DNA of 64,000 nucleotides from an uncultured Candidatus Saccharibacteria bacterium (GCA_947570505.1 CANOTH010000001.1:53941-117940); one strand, 5' to 3'. Shown: positions 1-8,583, numbered from the stretch's first letter. Notes: generated from the sequence alone by a model not told the origin. A program made the numbers and translations.

Positions 1-177
1 TTTAATATCTCCATAATTATTAGTATTGGGGAAATGCCGTTCGTAAACCGAGCTAGCGAACTTGTTAATCTCGGAATAGCCTATACATTTAGTGGCTATG
101 CCTAGTTCCCTTGCCGCTTCTTCGATCCCTAGTTCAAAACCACCAATACCAGAAAAAGTAGAGAAGTAAGTTAATTT
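1..177 (-). pseudogene. DNA cytosine-5 methyltransferase, N-terminal fragment with an early stop
   Basis: Reading the minus strand from 177 towards 1 gives 59 open codons that continue off the window edge. They contain the C5-methyltransferase SAM-binding motif I (FSGIGGFELGIEEA) followed by GYSEINKFASSVYERHFP, the usual start of the family. The only in-frame ATG (183-181) is followed at once by TAG (180-178), and the remaining AAA TTA ACT codons are not starts. The normal family start would be about two codons before LTYFS, so the gene probably carries a nonsense mutation at codon 2, or uses an unrecognised start. The catalytic PCQ region lies outside the window. The neighbours (NYN and DUF4238-like proteins) suggest a decaying defence island. 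Confidence 0.7.
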
Positions 178-282
178 CTACATTAGAATGATTAATCCTA
201 ATTAGTTTTTGTATTTCTATATCCCCCAAGACCTCTTTTCTTACTACCATTGTAGCATATTGGAGTTAGAGGATACTTGGTA

Positions 283-315
283 CAAAAAAGCTCAGGAGTT
301 TGGATCACTGAGCTT
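283..315 (-). terminator. Rho-independent terminator of the DUF4238-like gene
   Basis: On the minus strand an 8-bp stem AAGCTCAG / CTGAGCTT with a 12-nt loop is followed by a run of six T. It lies about 15 nt after the stop of the gene ending at 331. Confidence 0.75.
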
Positions 316-330
316 GAAACCGTAAAAACG

Positions 331-1188
331 CTACTTATATAAGGTAAGCGGTTTTGCGGGATATTTCGGGTTTAGTTCCAGACTAGCACATTCAGCCGAC
401 GTTATTGCTTGTTGTAGCTTTTCTTCCGAATCAGAAATGACGTACCCGAACCTAATCTGTTGACCCAAGCCAATGGTTTGCCTATTAATTTTTGCGACTT
501 GATCTGTCTCTAAGATTTTCCAAACTTTGTGCGTATATTTAGCTACTAAATTTACTTTGTTAAGTTTCTTCTGATATACCAAAACAAATAGTATGTTGGG
601 GGATAAGGCTAGAGCCCCCATACTGCACCATTCATCATTTTTAAGTCCTATAACAAAATTACTGCCAAGAAGACCAGCGTTAGGATCTATAGCAATGATT
701 AGTTCATGATCTGCGAAAACATCACCTGCATAATGTCGGCGGAATTCTTCCATAATAAAGAAATTTTTGATTTCTGTGATGTCTTTTTGATTAAAATTTT
801 TTAATGCTTTAGCCGATGGCGACTCAAAATACCTTTCTATATCATACATTATTTCTTGAATAAAAGTATCGTCTCTCCAGCATTGGTACATAAAATATTT
901 TTTTATTATGTCTAGGTTAAAGTCAGGTGCGTGTAAAGTATGCGTAGTCCTTAACTCTTTTCTGACCTTTGCGCTTAAATCGCCCAAATAAGTTTCAAAT
1001 TCGGAACTCATGATATTTTCATTTTCGTCAGTGTAGGCTCCCAATCGTGTATTAAAGATTTTGATGTCTCCGTGATGAATTCTGGTCTGTGGCAACTTAA
1101 TATATTTGACAGCACGTTTATTACCGCCATCACTAAATGAGAAATTTCTGAGTATCGTTTTTGAAATATATTCGTGTGACTTAACCAT
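331..1188 (-). CDS. DUF4238-like protein, function unknown
   Basis: This 285-aa protein has no signal peptide or obvious membrane segment. The N-terminus (SHEYISKTILRNFSF) resembles the histidine-containing start of DUF4238 proteins, which usually begin HHxVPxFYLKxF. The central part also fits that family: short basic strands, then an acidic helix rich in Glu and Lys. A clearer DUF4238 protein is encoded at 61538-62578, inside a second mobile island. DUF4238 proteins are common next to restriction and abortive-infection genes, but their activity is not known. The start at 1188 has no Shine-Dalgarno. Family membership is a guess from pattern similarity only. Confidence 0.55.
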   Translation of the reverse strand: MVKSHEYISKTILRNFSFSDGGNKRAVKYIKLPQTRIHHGDIKIFNTRLGAYTDENENIMSSEFETYLGDLSAKVRKELRTTHTLHAPDFNLDIIKKYFMYQCWRDDTFIQEIMYDIERYFESPSAKALKNFNQKDITEIKNFFIMEEFRRHYAGDVFADHELIIAIDPNAGLLGSNFVIGLKNDEWCSMGALALSPNILFVLVYQKKLNKVNLVAKYTHKVWKILETDQVAKINRQTIGLGQQIRFGYVISDSEEKLQQAITSAECASLELNPKYPAKPLTLYK

Positions 1189-1264
1189 TATTTGTAAAAA
1201 ATCTTTTGTGATTGAATTTAATAGCTTCGAATAAATACCGTAATCTTTAGCTATGTTTTTATTT

Positions 1265-1900
1265 TTACATTATTCTATCAAACATCCTCCTATAAGCCTC
1301 AACGACTTCATTACTCCTAATGACATGCGTAGAATCTGCCAGTGACGATAATAATCTAGTTATCTGGTTGTCGAACCCAACGTAAGTAATTAGTTTACCT
1401 GCTTCCTTAGCAACCTTGACTGCAGGTACTAAGTCTGTATCGGAGCTGATTAAAACAATGTGATCAACTTGATTCCTTAGTGAATCGGAAACCATGTCAA
1501 CAGCAAGTCCAACATCCACGCCTTTTTCTTGAAATTTATAATCTGTTGCTCCACATTTCTTACATTCATCTCGATCACGAACTTTAAGCACTCCAGTGGC
1601 TCGAAACTCAATGCCAGTCTTAGCCAAACAACTTCGCATTCGACGCAAATTGTCGGCAAATTGAATGGACTTTTTTTGAATCTCTTCGCCATAATCCTTT
1701 TGTTGACGTATCTTAGCGACACCGTAGTAACGAATTTCTAACCGTTCATCTGAAAAAATCCGACTCAGTAGATATGGAATATCAACAAAGCTAACTTCTT
1801 GTTTATTAGTAGCTAGGCCAGAAGCGACTACTCGCTCTGCGATTTTATAGAGAAAGTTCTGCCCGTCAATATATACTATAGTCTTTATGATTACCTCCAA
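1265..1900 (-). CDS. NYN-domain (PIN-like) nuclease family protein
   Basis: The protein of about 211 aa opens with TIVYIDGQNFLYKIAERV, the first acidic strand of the NYN/LabA (DUF88) fold. Later it has VDVGLAVDMVSD and VLISSDTDLVPAVKVAKEAG, which supply the other conserved acidic residues of this PIN-like RNase core. A CKKCG pair near residue 115 may form part of a zinc site. NYN proteins are thought to cut RNA, and standalone ones often sit in defence or phage-related regions, as here. No ATG exists at the 5' end. The longest frame starts at TTG (1900), which overlaps a GGAGGT sequence, so the true start is uncertain. Confidence 0.8.
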   Translation of the reverse strand: MEVIIKTIVYIDGQNFLYKIAERVVASGLATNKQEVSFVDIPYLLSRIFSDERLEIRYYGVAKIRQQKDYGEEIQKKSIQFADNLRRMRSCLAKTGIEFRATGVLKVRDRDECKKCGATDYKFQEKGVDVGLAVDMVSDSLRNQVDHIVLISSDTDLVPAVKVAKEAGKLITYVGFDNQITRLLSSLADSTHVIRSNEVVEAYRRMFDRIM

Positions 1901-2037
1901 TACTTAAAATCCCTGGCGGGAACGAATCCAAACCAGGGGGCTATGTCTTTATATTAGCATACATGCTAATATTCGTCAATTGGAGAACCTTACACCAATA
2001 TCGAAAGGTTTATATTATGTAAACCTTTTTGGCTCTT

Positions 2038-2141
2038 TACATACACACTTTTATACACACTCTGGCAGGCACAATTAGGATACATAGGGAAACATTCAGA
2101 CACAATCATAAAACTGCATTAAGAGTAAAGTGTGTATTTAC
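2038..2141. repeat. Clustered TACACACT repeats next to a broken tRNA (possible integrase arm sites)
   Basis: TACACACTTT and TATACACACT occur in tandem at 2042-2061, and the inverted form AAAGTGTGTA at 2128-2137. Both lie within 130 bp of the truncated tRNA-Arg gene. Short direct and inverted repeats beside a tRNA are typical of tyrosine-integrase arm-binding sites. No integrase gene is visible in the window on this side. The rest of the 1901-2262 gap shows no gene. Confidence 0.4.
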
Positions 2142-2171
2142 AGATACAAAAATGAGTAATTTTTAGTTCCA

Positions 2172-2217
2172 CCTCTGTTCCGAAGACAGATGCTCTGATC
2201 CACTGAGCTACCGGTGC
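2172..2217 (-). pseudogene. tRNA-Arg(TCG), 5' half only
   Basis: The minus strand starting at 2217 reads acceptor strand GCACCGG, a good D arm (GCTC/GAGC) and a complete anticodon arm TCTGT-CTTCGGA-ACAGA with anticodon TCG. After the first bases of the variable loop the sequence changes to AACTAAAAATTACTC, which cannot form a T arm or pair with the acceptor strand. The gene is therefore cut at the variable loop or T arm, as expected if a mobile element entered there. No matching 3' half is found in the window to the left. Confidence 0.75.
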
Positions 2218-2262
2218 ATGCAGTAATTATAACACAAAATATCAAACTGGGCCGGCTAAACC

Positions 2263-2883
2263 TCAGTCTTCTTGCCCAGCTCGAATCAACTGACGAATAG
2301 CATCAAATAAATATGGTTTGTACACGGCCAACTCCAATGGCTCATTGTATAAAATGCAGGAAAAACAAGTTGAGCTAGTCAGCTCGATGATCATATATAG
2401 TAATATTCCAGGATTTTTTAGATGGACTCCGTTTTTTTCTGCGGCAGCTATTAACATCTTCAGCACATCAACATCGTTGGCAGCAAAAATTTTACTAAGC
2501 CCTTGATCAAATAGTCCAGAAGACAAGTTTTTGGCGATAAGGCGCAGAATTTCTTTGTTTTGAGCTAGGACATCCACCACGTAGCCAATCACAAAGACAA
2601 TCTGATCCTCAAAGTTTACAAAATCGGTCTGGTGCAGAGCATTGAGAGCGCGCTGAAAAATCTCGTTGGACTTCTTGGCGATCACCCGATCTTTGAGCTC
2701 ATCTTTATCACGAAAGTATAAATAAAATGTGCCCTTGGCAACACCAGAACGAGTGGCAATTTCTTGAATTGAAACTTCATCATAGCCTTGCTCCAGAAAA
2801 AGCTGGTAAGCTGCATCCAAAATTCGGTCATATTTGTTAGTTTTTTTATTATGGCGCACGAGGCTACGTTCTAAGATCTTCAT
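2263..2883 (-). CDS. TetR/AcrR-family transcriptional repressor
   Basis: This 206-aa protein has a TetR_N helix-turn-helix at residues 18-65 (RILDAAYQLFLEQGYDEVSI ... AKGTFYLYFRDKDEL) and an all-helical ligand-binding half after it. It is transcribed divergently from the MMPL exporter at 3088. Two identical-core palindromes, ATGACCnnnnGTCAT style, flank the exporter promoter in between and are the likely operators. The simplest reading is a drug- or lipid-responsive repressor of the exporter operon and of itself. The gene looks leaderless: TATAAT, six bases, then ATG at 2883. Confidence 0.9.
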   Translation of the reverse strand: MKILERSLVRHNKKTNKYDRILDAAYQLFLEQGYDEVSIQEIATRSGVAKGTFYLYFRDKDELKDRVIAKKSNEIFQRALNALHQTDFVNFEDQIVFVIGYVVDVLAQNKEILRLIAKNLSSGLFDQGLSKIFAANDVDVLKMLIAAAEKNGVHLKNPGILLYMIIELTSSTCFSCILYNEPLELAVYKPYLFDAIRQLIRAGQED

Positions 2884-2929
2884 AGCTATATTATACAGGT
2901 TAAATAGTCAAGATACAAGTGACAGAAAA

Positions 2930-2944
2930 ATGACCATTAGTCAT
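2930..2944. promoter_or_regulatory. TetR-type operator 1
   Basis: The sequence ATGACCATTAGTCAT is an imperfect palindrome sharing ATGAC/GTCAT with operator 2. It lies between the divergent tetR and MMPL genes, just upstream of the exporter -35 box. Binding by the adjacent TetR protein is inferred. Confidence 0.7.
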
Positions 2945-2952
2945 AAAGTATC

Positions 2953-2981
2953 TTGACATCAGATTTTTATAGAGGTAAAAT
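2953..2981 (+). promoter_or_regulatory. Sigma-70 promoter of the MMPL exporter operon
   Basis: TTGACA at 2953-2958 and TAAAAT at 2976-2981 are separated by 17 bp. Operator 1 lies just upstream and operator 2 just downstream, so a bound repressor would cover the promoter on both sides. Confidence 0.75.
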
Positions 2982-2994
2982 GTCTTTAGAAAAA

Positions 2995-3009
2995 ATGACC
3001 GCTGGTCAT
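2995..3009. promoter_or_regulatory. TetR-type operator 2
   Basis: ATGACCGCTGGTCAT is a perfect palindrome with a 3-bp centre, placed just downstream of the exporter -10 box near the expected transcription start. An identical 18-bp copy recurs inside the downstream gene at 6322-6339. Confidence 0.8.
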
Positions 3010-3087
3010 TTTTATCAAAGTGTGGTAAGTCTGTTCCGCTACGCAAGGCGGGTAACTTATCTTAAAATTAATTAAAATAGGAGAGCT

Positions 3088-5175
3088 ATGAAAAAGTTTA
3101 GCGAGTTTATCTGCAAACAACGCTGGCTAATTGTCATTATCTCAGGGATTTTGATGATACCAGCTTTGTTTGGCTATCTCGCCACGCGAATCAATTATGA
3201 TTTGCTGGTCTATCTACCTTCCGACATTGAGACTTTGGAAGGTCAGGAAATTTTGACCGAAGAGTTCGGTATGGGTGCCTTCTCGGTCGCAGTCGTCGAA
3301 AACATGCCCCAGAAAGAGTTATTGGAGCTGGAGAATAAGATTAGTGGAGTTGAGAGCATCAACCAAGTTTTGAGCTTGGCGGATTTGGCTGGTACTGCGG
3401 TGCCGTTAGACTTCTTACCAACAGCCGTGCGGGAGAAGGCTATGCGCGAGGGTAGCCAGCTAATGCTGATTACTTTTAGTGAAGGTACCAGCGACGAGCA
3501 GACCCTGAATGCTGTAGAAGAAATTCGGAGAATTGCGGGCCAGAGTTGCTTGATTGGTGGCATGAGCGCCATGGTCCTGGATACTAAAATTCTGTTTAAT
3601 AGCGAGACTGTACTATATGTTTCAATCGCGGTTGGCTTGTCACTTATCGTACTACTTCTAGCCTTGGATTCGTTCGTCGTGCCTTTCTTGATGATTGGCA
3701 GTATTGGTGTGGCTCTATTATTTAATATGGGGACCAATATTTTCTTAGGAGAAATCTCTTACATTACTAAAGCGATTAGTGCTGTTTTGCAGCTGGGGGT
3801 GACGATGGATTTCTCGATTTTCTTGTACCATAAATACGAGGCGGCCAAGCGGCAAGAAAAAGACAAACTGAAAGCAATGGCCGGAGCGATTACGGAAACT
3901 GCGACTTCGGTGCTAGGCAGTGCTTTGACAACTTTTGCGGGATTCTTGGCGCTTTGCACCATGAGTCTCACTCTAGGTACGGACATCGGCATCGTAATGG
4001 CTAAAGGTGTGGTGCTGGGGGTGGTTTGTGCGATCACAACTTTCCCGGCCTTGCTGCTGGTCTGTGATCGTTGGATCGAGAAAACCAAGCATAAAGAATT
4101 GTTGCCGAAATTTACGGCCGTGCAGAATTTCATCGTGAAGCTAAGGGTGCCGATTTTAGTTATCTTTGCGGTTTTGTTAGTGCCAGCATATATTATCCAA
4201 GGTAAGACTGAAGTTTATTATAAGCTCGATTCTTCGATTCCAGAAAGTTACGATTATACAAAAGCTATGACTATCCTCCGCGAAGAATATGGTATGGAGT
4301 CACAGATGATGGTGTTAGTACGTCGAGAAACAAGTACGGCTGATGTAAATAATATGGCACGGGAAATTTCTAATGTTGAGGGGGTGGATGCAGCTTTGAG
4401 CTTGGCGATGTTGGCAAATTATGGTCTATCCGAAGATATTTTGAGCGAACAGGTGCGTACTATTGCCGAGACGGAGAACTATACTATGCTGCTAGTTTTA
4501 TCCGACTATAGCATTGCATCAAATGAACTAAACGATCAAATTGCCAAAATTAATGAAATCGTTGATCGTTATGACGAGGGTGCGATTGTGGCAGGCGAGG
4601 GGCCGCTGATGAAAGATTTGGTGGAAATCTCGGATCGAGATTTTACGAATGTGAATATGGTTTCGATTGGTGTGATTTTTGTGATTATGGCAATTGTGCT
4701 AAAGTCGATTTCTCTGCCGGTTCTACTGATGGCGGCGATTGAATTTGCAATTTTCTTAAACTTAGGCGCAGCTTTTGTGACCAGTACGGAGATTCCGTTC
4801 ATTGCTTCGATCGTGATCGGTACGATTCAGCTAGGTGCAACGATTGACTACGCGATTTTGCTCACTACAAAATATCTAGAAGAGCGACAAAAGGGATCGG
4901 ACAAAATCAAATCAGCCCATCAAGCACTTAGTAGCTCTATGCAATCAATCTTTGTCAGTGCAATGTGCTTCTTTGGCGCAACGATTGGTGTGGGTGTGAT
5001 TTCGCAAATTGATATGATCGGATCGCTCTGTACCTTAATCGCGCGTGGGGCCATTATCAGCATGGTGGTCGTGGTGACTGTAGTACCGGCACTTCTAGTA
5101 GTTTGTGATCCAATTATTCGCAAAACGACACTAGGATTCAACAAAACTAAAGTAATCGAAGCCAAAAATAATTAG
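3088..5175 (+). CDS. MMPL/RND-superfamily exporter
   Basis: This 695-aa integral membrane protein shows the internal duplication typical of RND/MMPL transporters: one N-terminal helix, an extracytoplasmic domain (residues about 35-160), then five to six helices. The same pattern repeats after residue 355. The sterol-sensing-like segments ITKAISAVLQLGVTMDFSI and IGTIQLGATIDYAI are equivalent in the two halves, and each carries the Asp expected for proton coupling. MMPL proteins export lipids, surface glycolipids or drugs. A good Shine-Dalgarno (AGGAGAG) precedes the ATG. It is followed after 10 bp by a YhgE-like partner gene and is controlled by the divergent TetR. Confidence 0.9.
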   Translation: MKKFSEFICKQRWLIVIISGILMIPALFGYLATRINYDLLVYLPSDIETLEGQEILTEEFGMGAFSVAVVENMPQKELLELENKISGVESINQVLSLADLAGTAVPLDFLPTAVREKAMREGSQLMLITFSEGTSDEQTLNAVEEIRRIAGQSCLIGGMSAMVLDTKILFNSETVLYVSIAVGLSLIVLLLALDSFVVPFLMIGSIGVALLFNMGTNIFLGEISYITKAISAVLQLGVTMDFSIFLYHKYEAAKRQEKDKLKAMAGAITETATSVLGSALTTFAGFLALCTMSLTLGTDIGIVMAKGVVLGVVCAITTFPALLLVCDRWIEKTKHKELLPKFTAVQNFIVKLRVPILVIFAVLLVPAYIIQGKTEVYYKLDSSIPESYDYTKAMTILREEYGMESQMMVLVRRETSTADVNNMAREISNVEGVDAALSLAMLANYGLSEDILSEQVRTIAETENYTMLLVLSDYSIASNELNDQIAKINEIVDRYDEGAIVAGEGPLMKDLVEISDRDFTNVNMVSIGVIFVIMAIVLKSISLPVLLMAAIEFAIFLNLGAAFVTSTEIPFIASIVIGTIQLGATIDYAILLTTKYLEERQKGSDKIKSAHQALSSSMQSIFVSAMCFFGATIGVGVISQIDMIGSLCTLIARGAIISMVVVVTVVPALLVVCDPIIRKTTLGFNKTKVIEAKNN

Positions 5176-5185
5176 AAAGGATAAT

Positions 5186-6679
5186 ATGAAAAAAGTTTAT
5201 CAAAATATGTTTGCACTCTTTACCGCTGGGATAATTGCGGCAATGCCGTGTTATTCAGTAGCAGCATTGAGCCAGGACGAAACTGTCTATGCTAAGCTAC
5301 AGACATCGGGTGAGGCGCGAAGTATTGCCGTAACTAAACATTTAATTAATGATGCTAAGGAAGCGCAACTGCAAGATATATCGGTGTTGGAAAATATTGA
5401 GAATCTGAATGGTTCCGAATCCTTCGCCATGGTGGATGGTCAGGTAGTCTGGACAGCTAATGGTAAAGATATTTATTATCGGGGTACAACTACCAAAGAG
5501 CTACCAGTGCAGCTAGAGATAAGCTATTTCCTGAATGGTGAAGCCAAAACTCCAGATGAAATGTTAGGCCAGGAGGGTAAAGTAGAAATACGTTTGCATT
5601 ATATTAATAAGGCTCGGGTTGGCGACATGTATGTTCCATTTGTAGCGGCGATTGCGACTACTTTGGATGAAACACAGGTCTCAAATGTGGTCGTGAGTAA
5701 TGGTAAGTCTACTAGCAATGGCCGAAAAATTGCCGTGGCAGCCGTAGCAACACCAGGTTTATACGAAAGTTTGGGCCTGGAAGAACTAAAAGGTTCTGAT
5801 ACCGTGACAGTGAACTATGAGACGAAGAAGTTTGAGCTCAATGATATCTATACTATTATCACACCAAAATTAATCGACAATGATGACTTAAAAACTTTTG
5901 CTGAGCTAGATCAACTTTATGACAAAATGAACACTCTATCTTACAGCAGTCAACAGTTGGTGGCTGGGGCAAACGAACTGGCGACGGGAAGTAAAGAACT
6001 GCAAACCGCGGTCAATGGTATTGCACAGAAGCTAGAAGTGCCAGCTCTAATGATCGGCGAGGATAAATTGACGGAAATCAAAGCTACAGCCAAGTTAGCT
6101 GCTGAACAACAGGTGGAAGCTCAACGACCAACTATCACCGCAACGATTAAGCGACAGGTGGAAGGTAATGCTATCCTAAGCAATGCACTGAAGCTGCCGG
6201 CCACGGAAATGTGCCAAGCTGATTTAGGATTGAATTGTAGTGCTGCGGCAATCCAACAGTACGTAGCAAAATTAATGGCAGGTGTCGAACAAGAATTAGT
6301 TGAGAGCTCGATGAATCTGGCAAAAATGACCGCTGGTCAGACAGCAGTACAAACAGCCGAAACTGTAGCTCTTGGTATTATTGATACAATGCAAAAGAGT
6401 TTGGCGCCACTCGTCAAGAATTCTTTGGCTTCCCTGACGGCCGGAGTAAATAAATTAGCCGCTGGAGCAAACGAGCTTAGTACCGGCATGGCTAAATTTG
6501 ATCGCGAAGGCATTCAGCCCCTTAATAATCTCGTGAACGGGAAAATCAGGACCACAGCTCACCAGCTAGAGAATTTGACTAAACTAGCAGATGAATATGA
6601 TAATTATGCTGGCATCGCTGAAGGGGCGAAGGGGACAACTAAATTCGTACTCATGATCGAAGGCAAAAAGGCCAACTAA
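5186..6679 (+). CDS. Secreted YhgE-like partner of the MMPL exporter
   Basis: The 497-aa product has an N-terminal signal sequence (residues 1-28, ending around SVAALS). A beta-rich domain (30-230) is followed by a long helical region with alanine/leucine heptads. The stretches LVAGANELATGSKELQTAV and LAAGANELSTGMAKF match the repeated helices of YhgE/Pip-type proteins, which are often encoded beside MMPL exporters in Gram-positive bacteria. Unlike full YhgE proteins it lacks a multi-helix C-terminal membrane domain. It probably acts outside the membrane as an exporter accessory. The stop codon overlaps the convergent ABC-F gene by 4 bp. The gene contains an 18-bp copy of the TetR operator. 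Confidence 0.65.
   Translation: MKKVYQNMFALFTAGIIAAMPCYSVAALSQDETVYAKLQTSGEARSIAVTKHLINDAKEAQLQDISVLENIENLNGSESFAMVDGQVVWTANGKDIYYRGTTTKELPVQLEISYFLNGEAKTPDEMLGQEGKVEIRLHYINKARVGDMYVPFVAAIATTLDETQVSNVVVSNGKSTSNGRKIAVAAVATPGLYESLGLEELKGSDTVTVNYETKKFELNDIYTIITPKLIDNDDLKTFAELDQLYDKMNTLSYSSQQLVAGANELATGSKELQTAVNGIAQKLEVPALMIGEDKLTEIKATAKLAAEQQVEAQRPTITATIKRQVEGNAILSNALKLPATEMCQADLGLNCSAAAIQQYVAKLMAGVEQELVESSMNLAKMTAGQTAVQTAETVALGIIDTMQKSLAPLVKNSLASLTAGVNKLAAGANELSTGMAKFDREGIQPLNNLVNGKIRTTAHQLENLTKLADEYDNYAGIAEGAKGTTKFVLMIEGKKAN
6322..6339. promoter_or_regulatory. Intragenic copy of the TetR operator
   Basis: AAAAATGACCGCTGGTCA is identical over 18 bp to 2991-3008, which includes operator 2. It lies inside the YhgE-like coding region of the same operon. 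A role as an auxiliary operator (looping or roadblock) is a guess, but the identity is unlikely to be chance. Confidence 0.5.
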
Positions 6680-8334
6680 ACCAAGTCGGAATTTAGATAG
6701 TAATAATACTCAAGCAACTCGCGGGAATAGTTTTTAATCACCGCGAGTTGTGAGTTTTGTTTGCTTGAATCCAAAGTCTGTCGTGATGGTACAATTAACA
6801 TACGAGTAATTCCCACTTGTTCGACAAAGGCGGGGTTATGGCTTACCATAATAATTGTGCCAGTATAATCTTTGAGATTCTCACCGATGATTTTTTGAGT
6901 CTCTGGATCAAAATGGTTAGTGGGTTCGTCTAAAATCACTAAATTTGCCCTCTGCAGAAGAATTTTACAAAGAGCCACCCGGGCCTTTTCTCCCGGAGAC
7001 AAAACCTCAACTTTCTTATACACGTCATCATCATAAAATAAGAAATTTGACAGCATACTACGTAGCTCAGTATCACTAAAATCATAGCTATTAATATTCT
7101 CCAGAATCGTGCGGCGCTCATCCAGAATTTCTAATTCTTGAGCATAATAGGCAATAGTAGTGTTTTGGCTTAAAATCACCGAGCCGCTTTGAGGCTGCAA
7201 TTCGCCGACAATTAATTTTAGCAAGGTAGATTTGCCTGCACCGTTTTCGCCTACGATGAGAAATTTTTCGCCACGAGTTAAGCTGAAAGAAAGCCGCTCG
7301 TGTAAAAGAGGCTCGTTGGGATAACCAAAAGATAAATTCTGAACTTCGAGCGGAGTTTTGCCGCTAGCTTTGGCGGGAGTGATATTCATGGCGACCCGAG
7401 CATATTCTTGTTCACGAGTGCCTAGCTCTTCAAGCTTTTTAGCTAAGACCTTTTCGCGCTGATGACCCATGCCAATCAGAGCCGTATTAGATCGTTTTGC
7501 GGCCCGAGCTCGAGCTACAAATTCACTGAGGCGCTTGATCTCGCGCTCCTGTTCCGTAATGCGGGCATCCTCGGCAGCTTTTTCTTCGGCATATTGACGA
7601 CGAAAATCATTGTAATTGCCACGATAAACTTTCATCTTGTGCGTAGTTTTATTGATGAAAAGAGTTTTATTGGTTACTTGGTTCAAAAAATCCACATCGT
7701 GCGAAATGACCAGAACTGTGCCTTGATAATTACGCAGGAAATTCGCCACAAAATTTCTAGTCTCCACGTCAAGATGGTTAGTAGGTTCATCCAAAAGCAG
7801 CAGGCTAGCATTCTCAAACAGCACTCGGGCAAAAGCCACTTTGGATTTTTGGCCACCAGACAAATCAGACATTTTGTGATCCATCAAATCCGCAAGTTGC
7901 ATTTTTTCCAAAATTCTTAGCAGCTCATAATCGAAATTTGCCATGTCGTAAGAGTCGATCGAATCTTGAAGGTCATTAATTCGTCCTAAAATAGCTTGGC
8001 TGTCTGGATATTTAGCTAATTTTTCGTATTCTAGGTTCAGTTGTTCTTGCAAATCATCAACCGGACGGCCCGCGGCGACATATTCCCAAACCGTCATGGC
8101 ATCGTGCGCGGGCGGAGTAGTAATCTCTTGCGGTAAATAGCCTAAACGATGGTTGGGCAAATCAATTTTGCCGCTATCAAGCTGCTGTTCGCCTAAAATA
8201 ATGCGGAAAAGGGTGGTTTTACCCGCACCATTCACTCCCACTATGCCTACTTTATCATGATTTTCTAAAATAAAATCGCAGTCATCGTAGATGATTTTCG
8301 TACCGTAAGCTAGGTGAAGATGTGATGCTTTCAT
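6676..8334 (-). CDS. ABC-F family ATPase (ribosome-associated)
   Basis: The 552-aa protein has two ABC ATPase domains and no membrane segments. Walker A motifs are GVNGAGKTT (about residue 34) and GENGAGKST (about 365). Signature motifs are LSGGQKSKVAFARVLF and LSPGEKARVALCKILL, each followed by a LDEPTNH Walker B. The linker between them (about residues 240-310) is charged and helical, as in ABC-F proteins, which bind the ribosomal E site and affect translation or antibiotic resistance. The exact subfamily (EttA, Uup or an ARE type) cannot be decided by eye. The start is leaderless: TATAAT, six bases, ATG. Confidence 0.9.
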   Translation of the reverse strand: MKASHLHLAYGTKIIYDDCDFILENHDKVGIVGVNGAGKTTLFRIILGEQQLDSGKIDLPNHRLGYLPQEITTPPAHDAMTVWEYVAAGRPVDDLQEQLNLEYEKLAKYPDSQAILGRINDLQDSIDSYDMANFDYELLRILEKMQLADLMDHKMSDLSGGQKSKVAFARVLFENASLLLLDEPTNHLDVETRNFVANFLRNYQGTVLVISHDVDFLNQVTNKTLFINKTTHKMKVYRGNYNDFRRQYAEEKAAEDARITEQEREIKRLSEFVARARAAKRSNTALIGMGHQREKVLAKKLEELGTREQEYARVAMNITPAKASGKTPLEVQNLSFGYPNEPLLHERLSFSLTRGEKFLIVGENGAGKSTLLKLIVGELQPQSGSVILSQNTTIAYYAQELEILDERRTILENINSYDFSDTELRSMLSNFLFYDDDVYKKVEVLSPGEKARVALCKILLQRANLVILDEPTNHFDPETQKIIGENLKDYTGTIIMVSHNPAFVEQVGITRMLIVPSRQTLDSSKQNSQLAVIKNYSRELLEYYYYLNSDLV

Positions 8335-8355
8335 TCAGATATTATAACATATTTG

Positions 8356-8388
8356 TTGAAAATTAATTCTGAGGTTATATGCTAGAAT
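8356..8388 (+). promoter_or_regulatory. Promoter of a putative structured RNA
   Basis: TTGAAA (8356-8361) lies upstream of TGCTAGAAT, an extended -10 box (TGnTAGAAT, 8380-8388), although the spacing is long. A start near 8395 would produce the structured transcript that follows. The promoter sits just upstream of the divergent ABC-F gene. Confidence 0.45.
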
Positions 8389-8394
8389 TAAACA

Positions 8395-8570
8395 GTAAGC
8401 TCAATGCTTATGGGACCCAAAGGGGCTATTTTGAGGTTTTGGCTCCAGCTACCCGCGGTTCTCCATGATAAAAGATCGTGAGGCTGCCCTCTGAACTCTG
8501 TAAGAGGAGGAATGAGGCTAGCAGGAAGTGGGGTCAAGATCTCCACTATAAAAAGACAGCTTCTATACTA
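8395..8570 (+). ncRNA. Putative structured small RNA (6S-like shape, identity unknown)
   Basis: No convincing protein start or Shine-Dalgarno is present, but many arms can pair: TAAGC/GCTTA near the 5' end, GACCC (8413-8417) with GGGTC (8530-8534) closing a domain of about 120 nt, CCTCT/AGAGG in the middle, and AGTGG/CCACT (8526-8546). An extended hairpin of this size recalls 6S RNA. I do not see the SRP GGAAG motif, the RNase P GAGGAAAGTCC motif or tmRNA ends. Folding and a covariance search would decide. Cassette 1 begins about 14 nt after it, and the 3' end is unclear. Confidence 0.35.
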
Positions 8571-8583
8571 TCGTCTGTGCCTG

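Noticed and set aside
2042..2217. Group I intron in the tRNA-Arg anticodon arm
   Set aside because: The anticodon arm is intact, the break is later, and no 3' exon is found to the left within the window.
3243..3737. 164-codon minus-strand frame inside the MMPL gene
   Set aside because: Shadow of a strongly supported transporter; no start signals.
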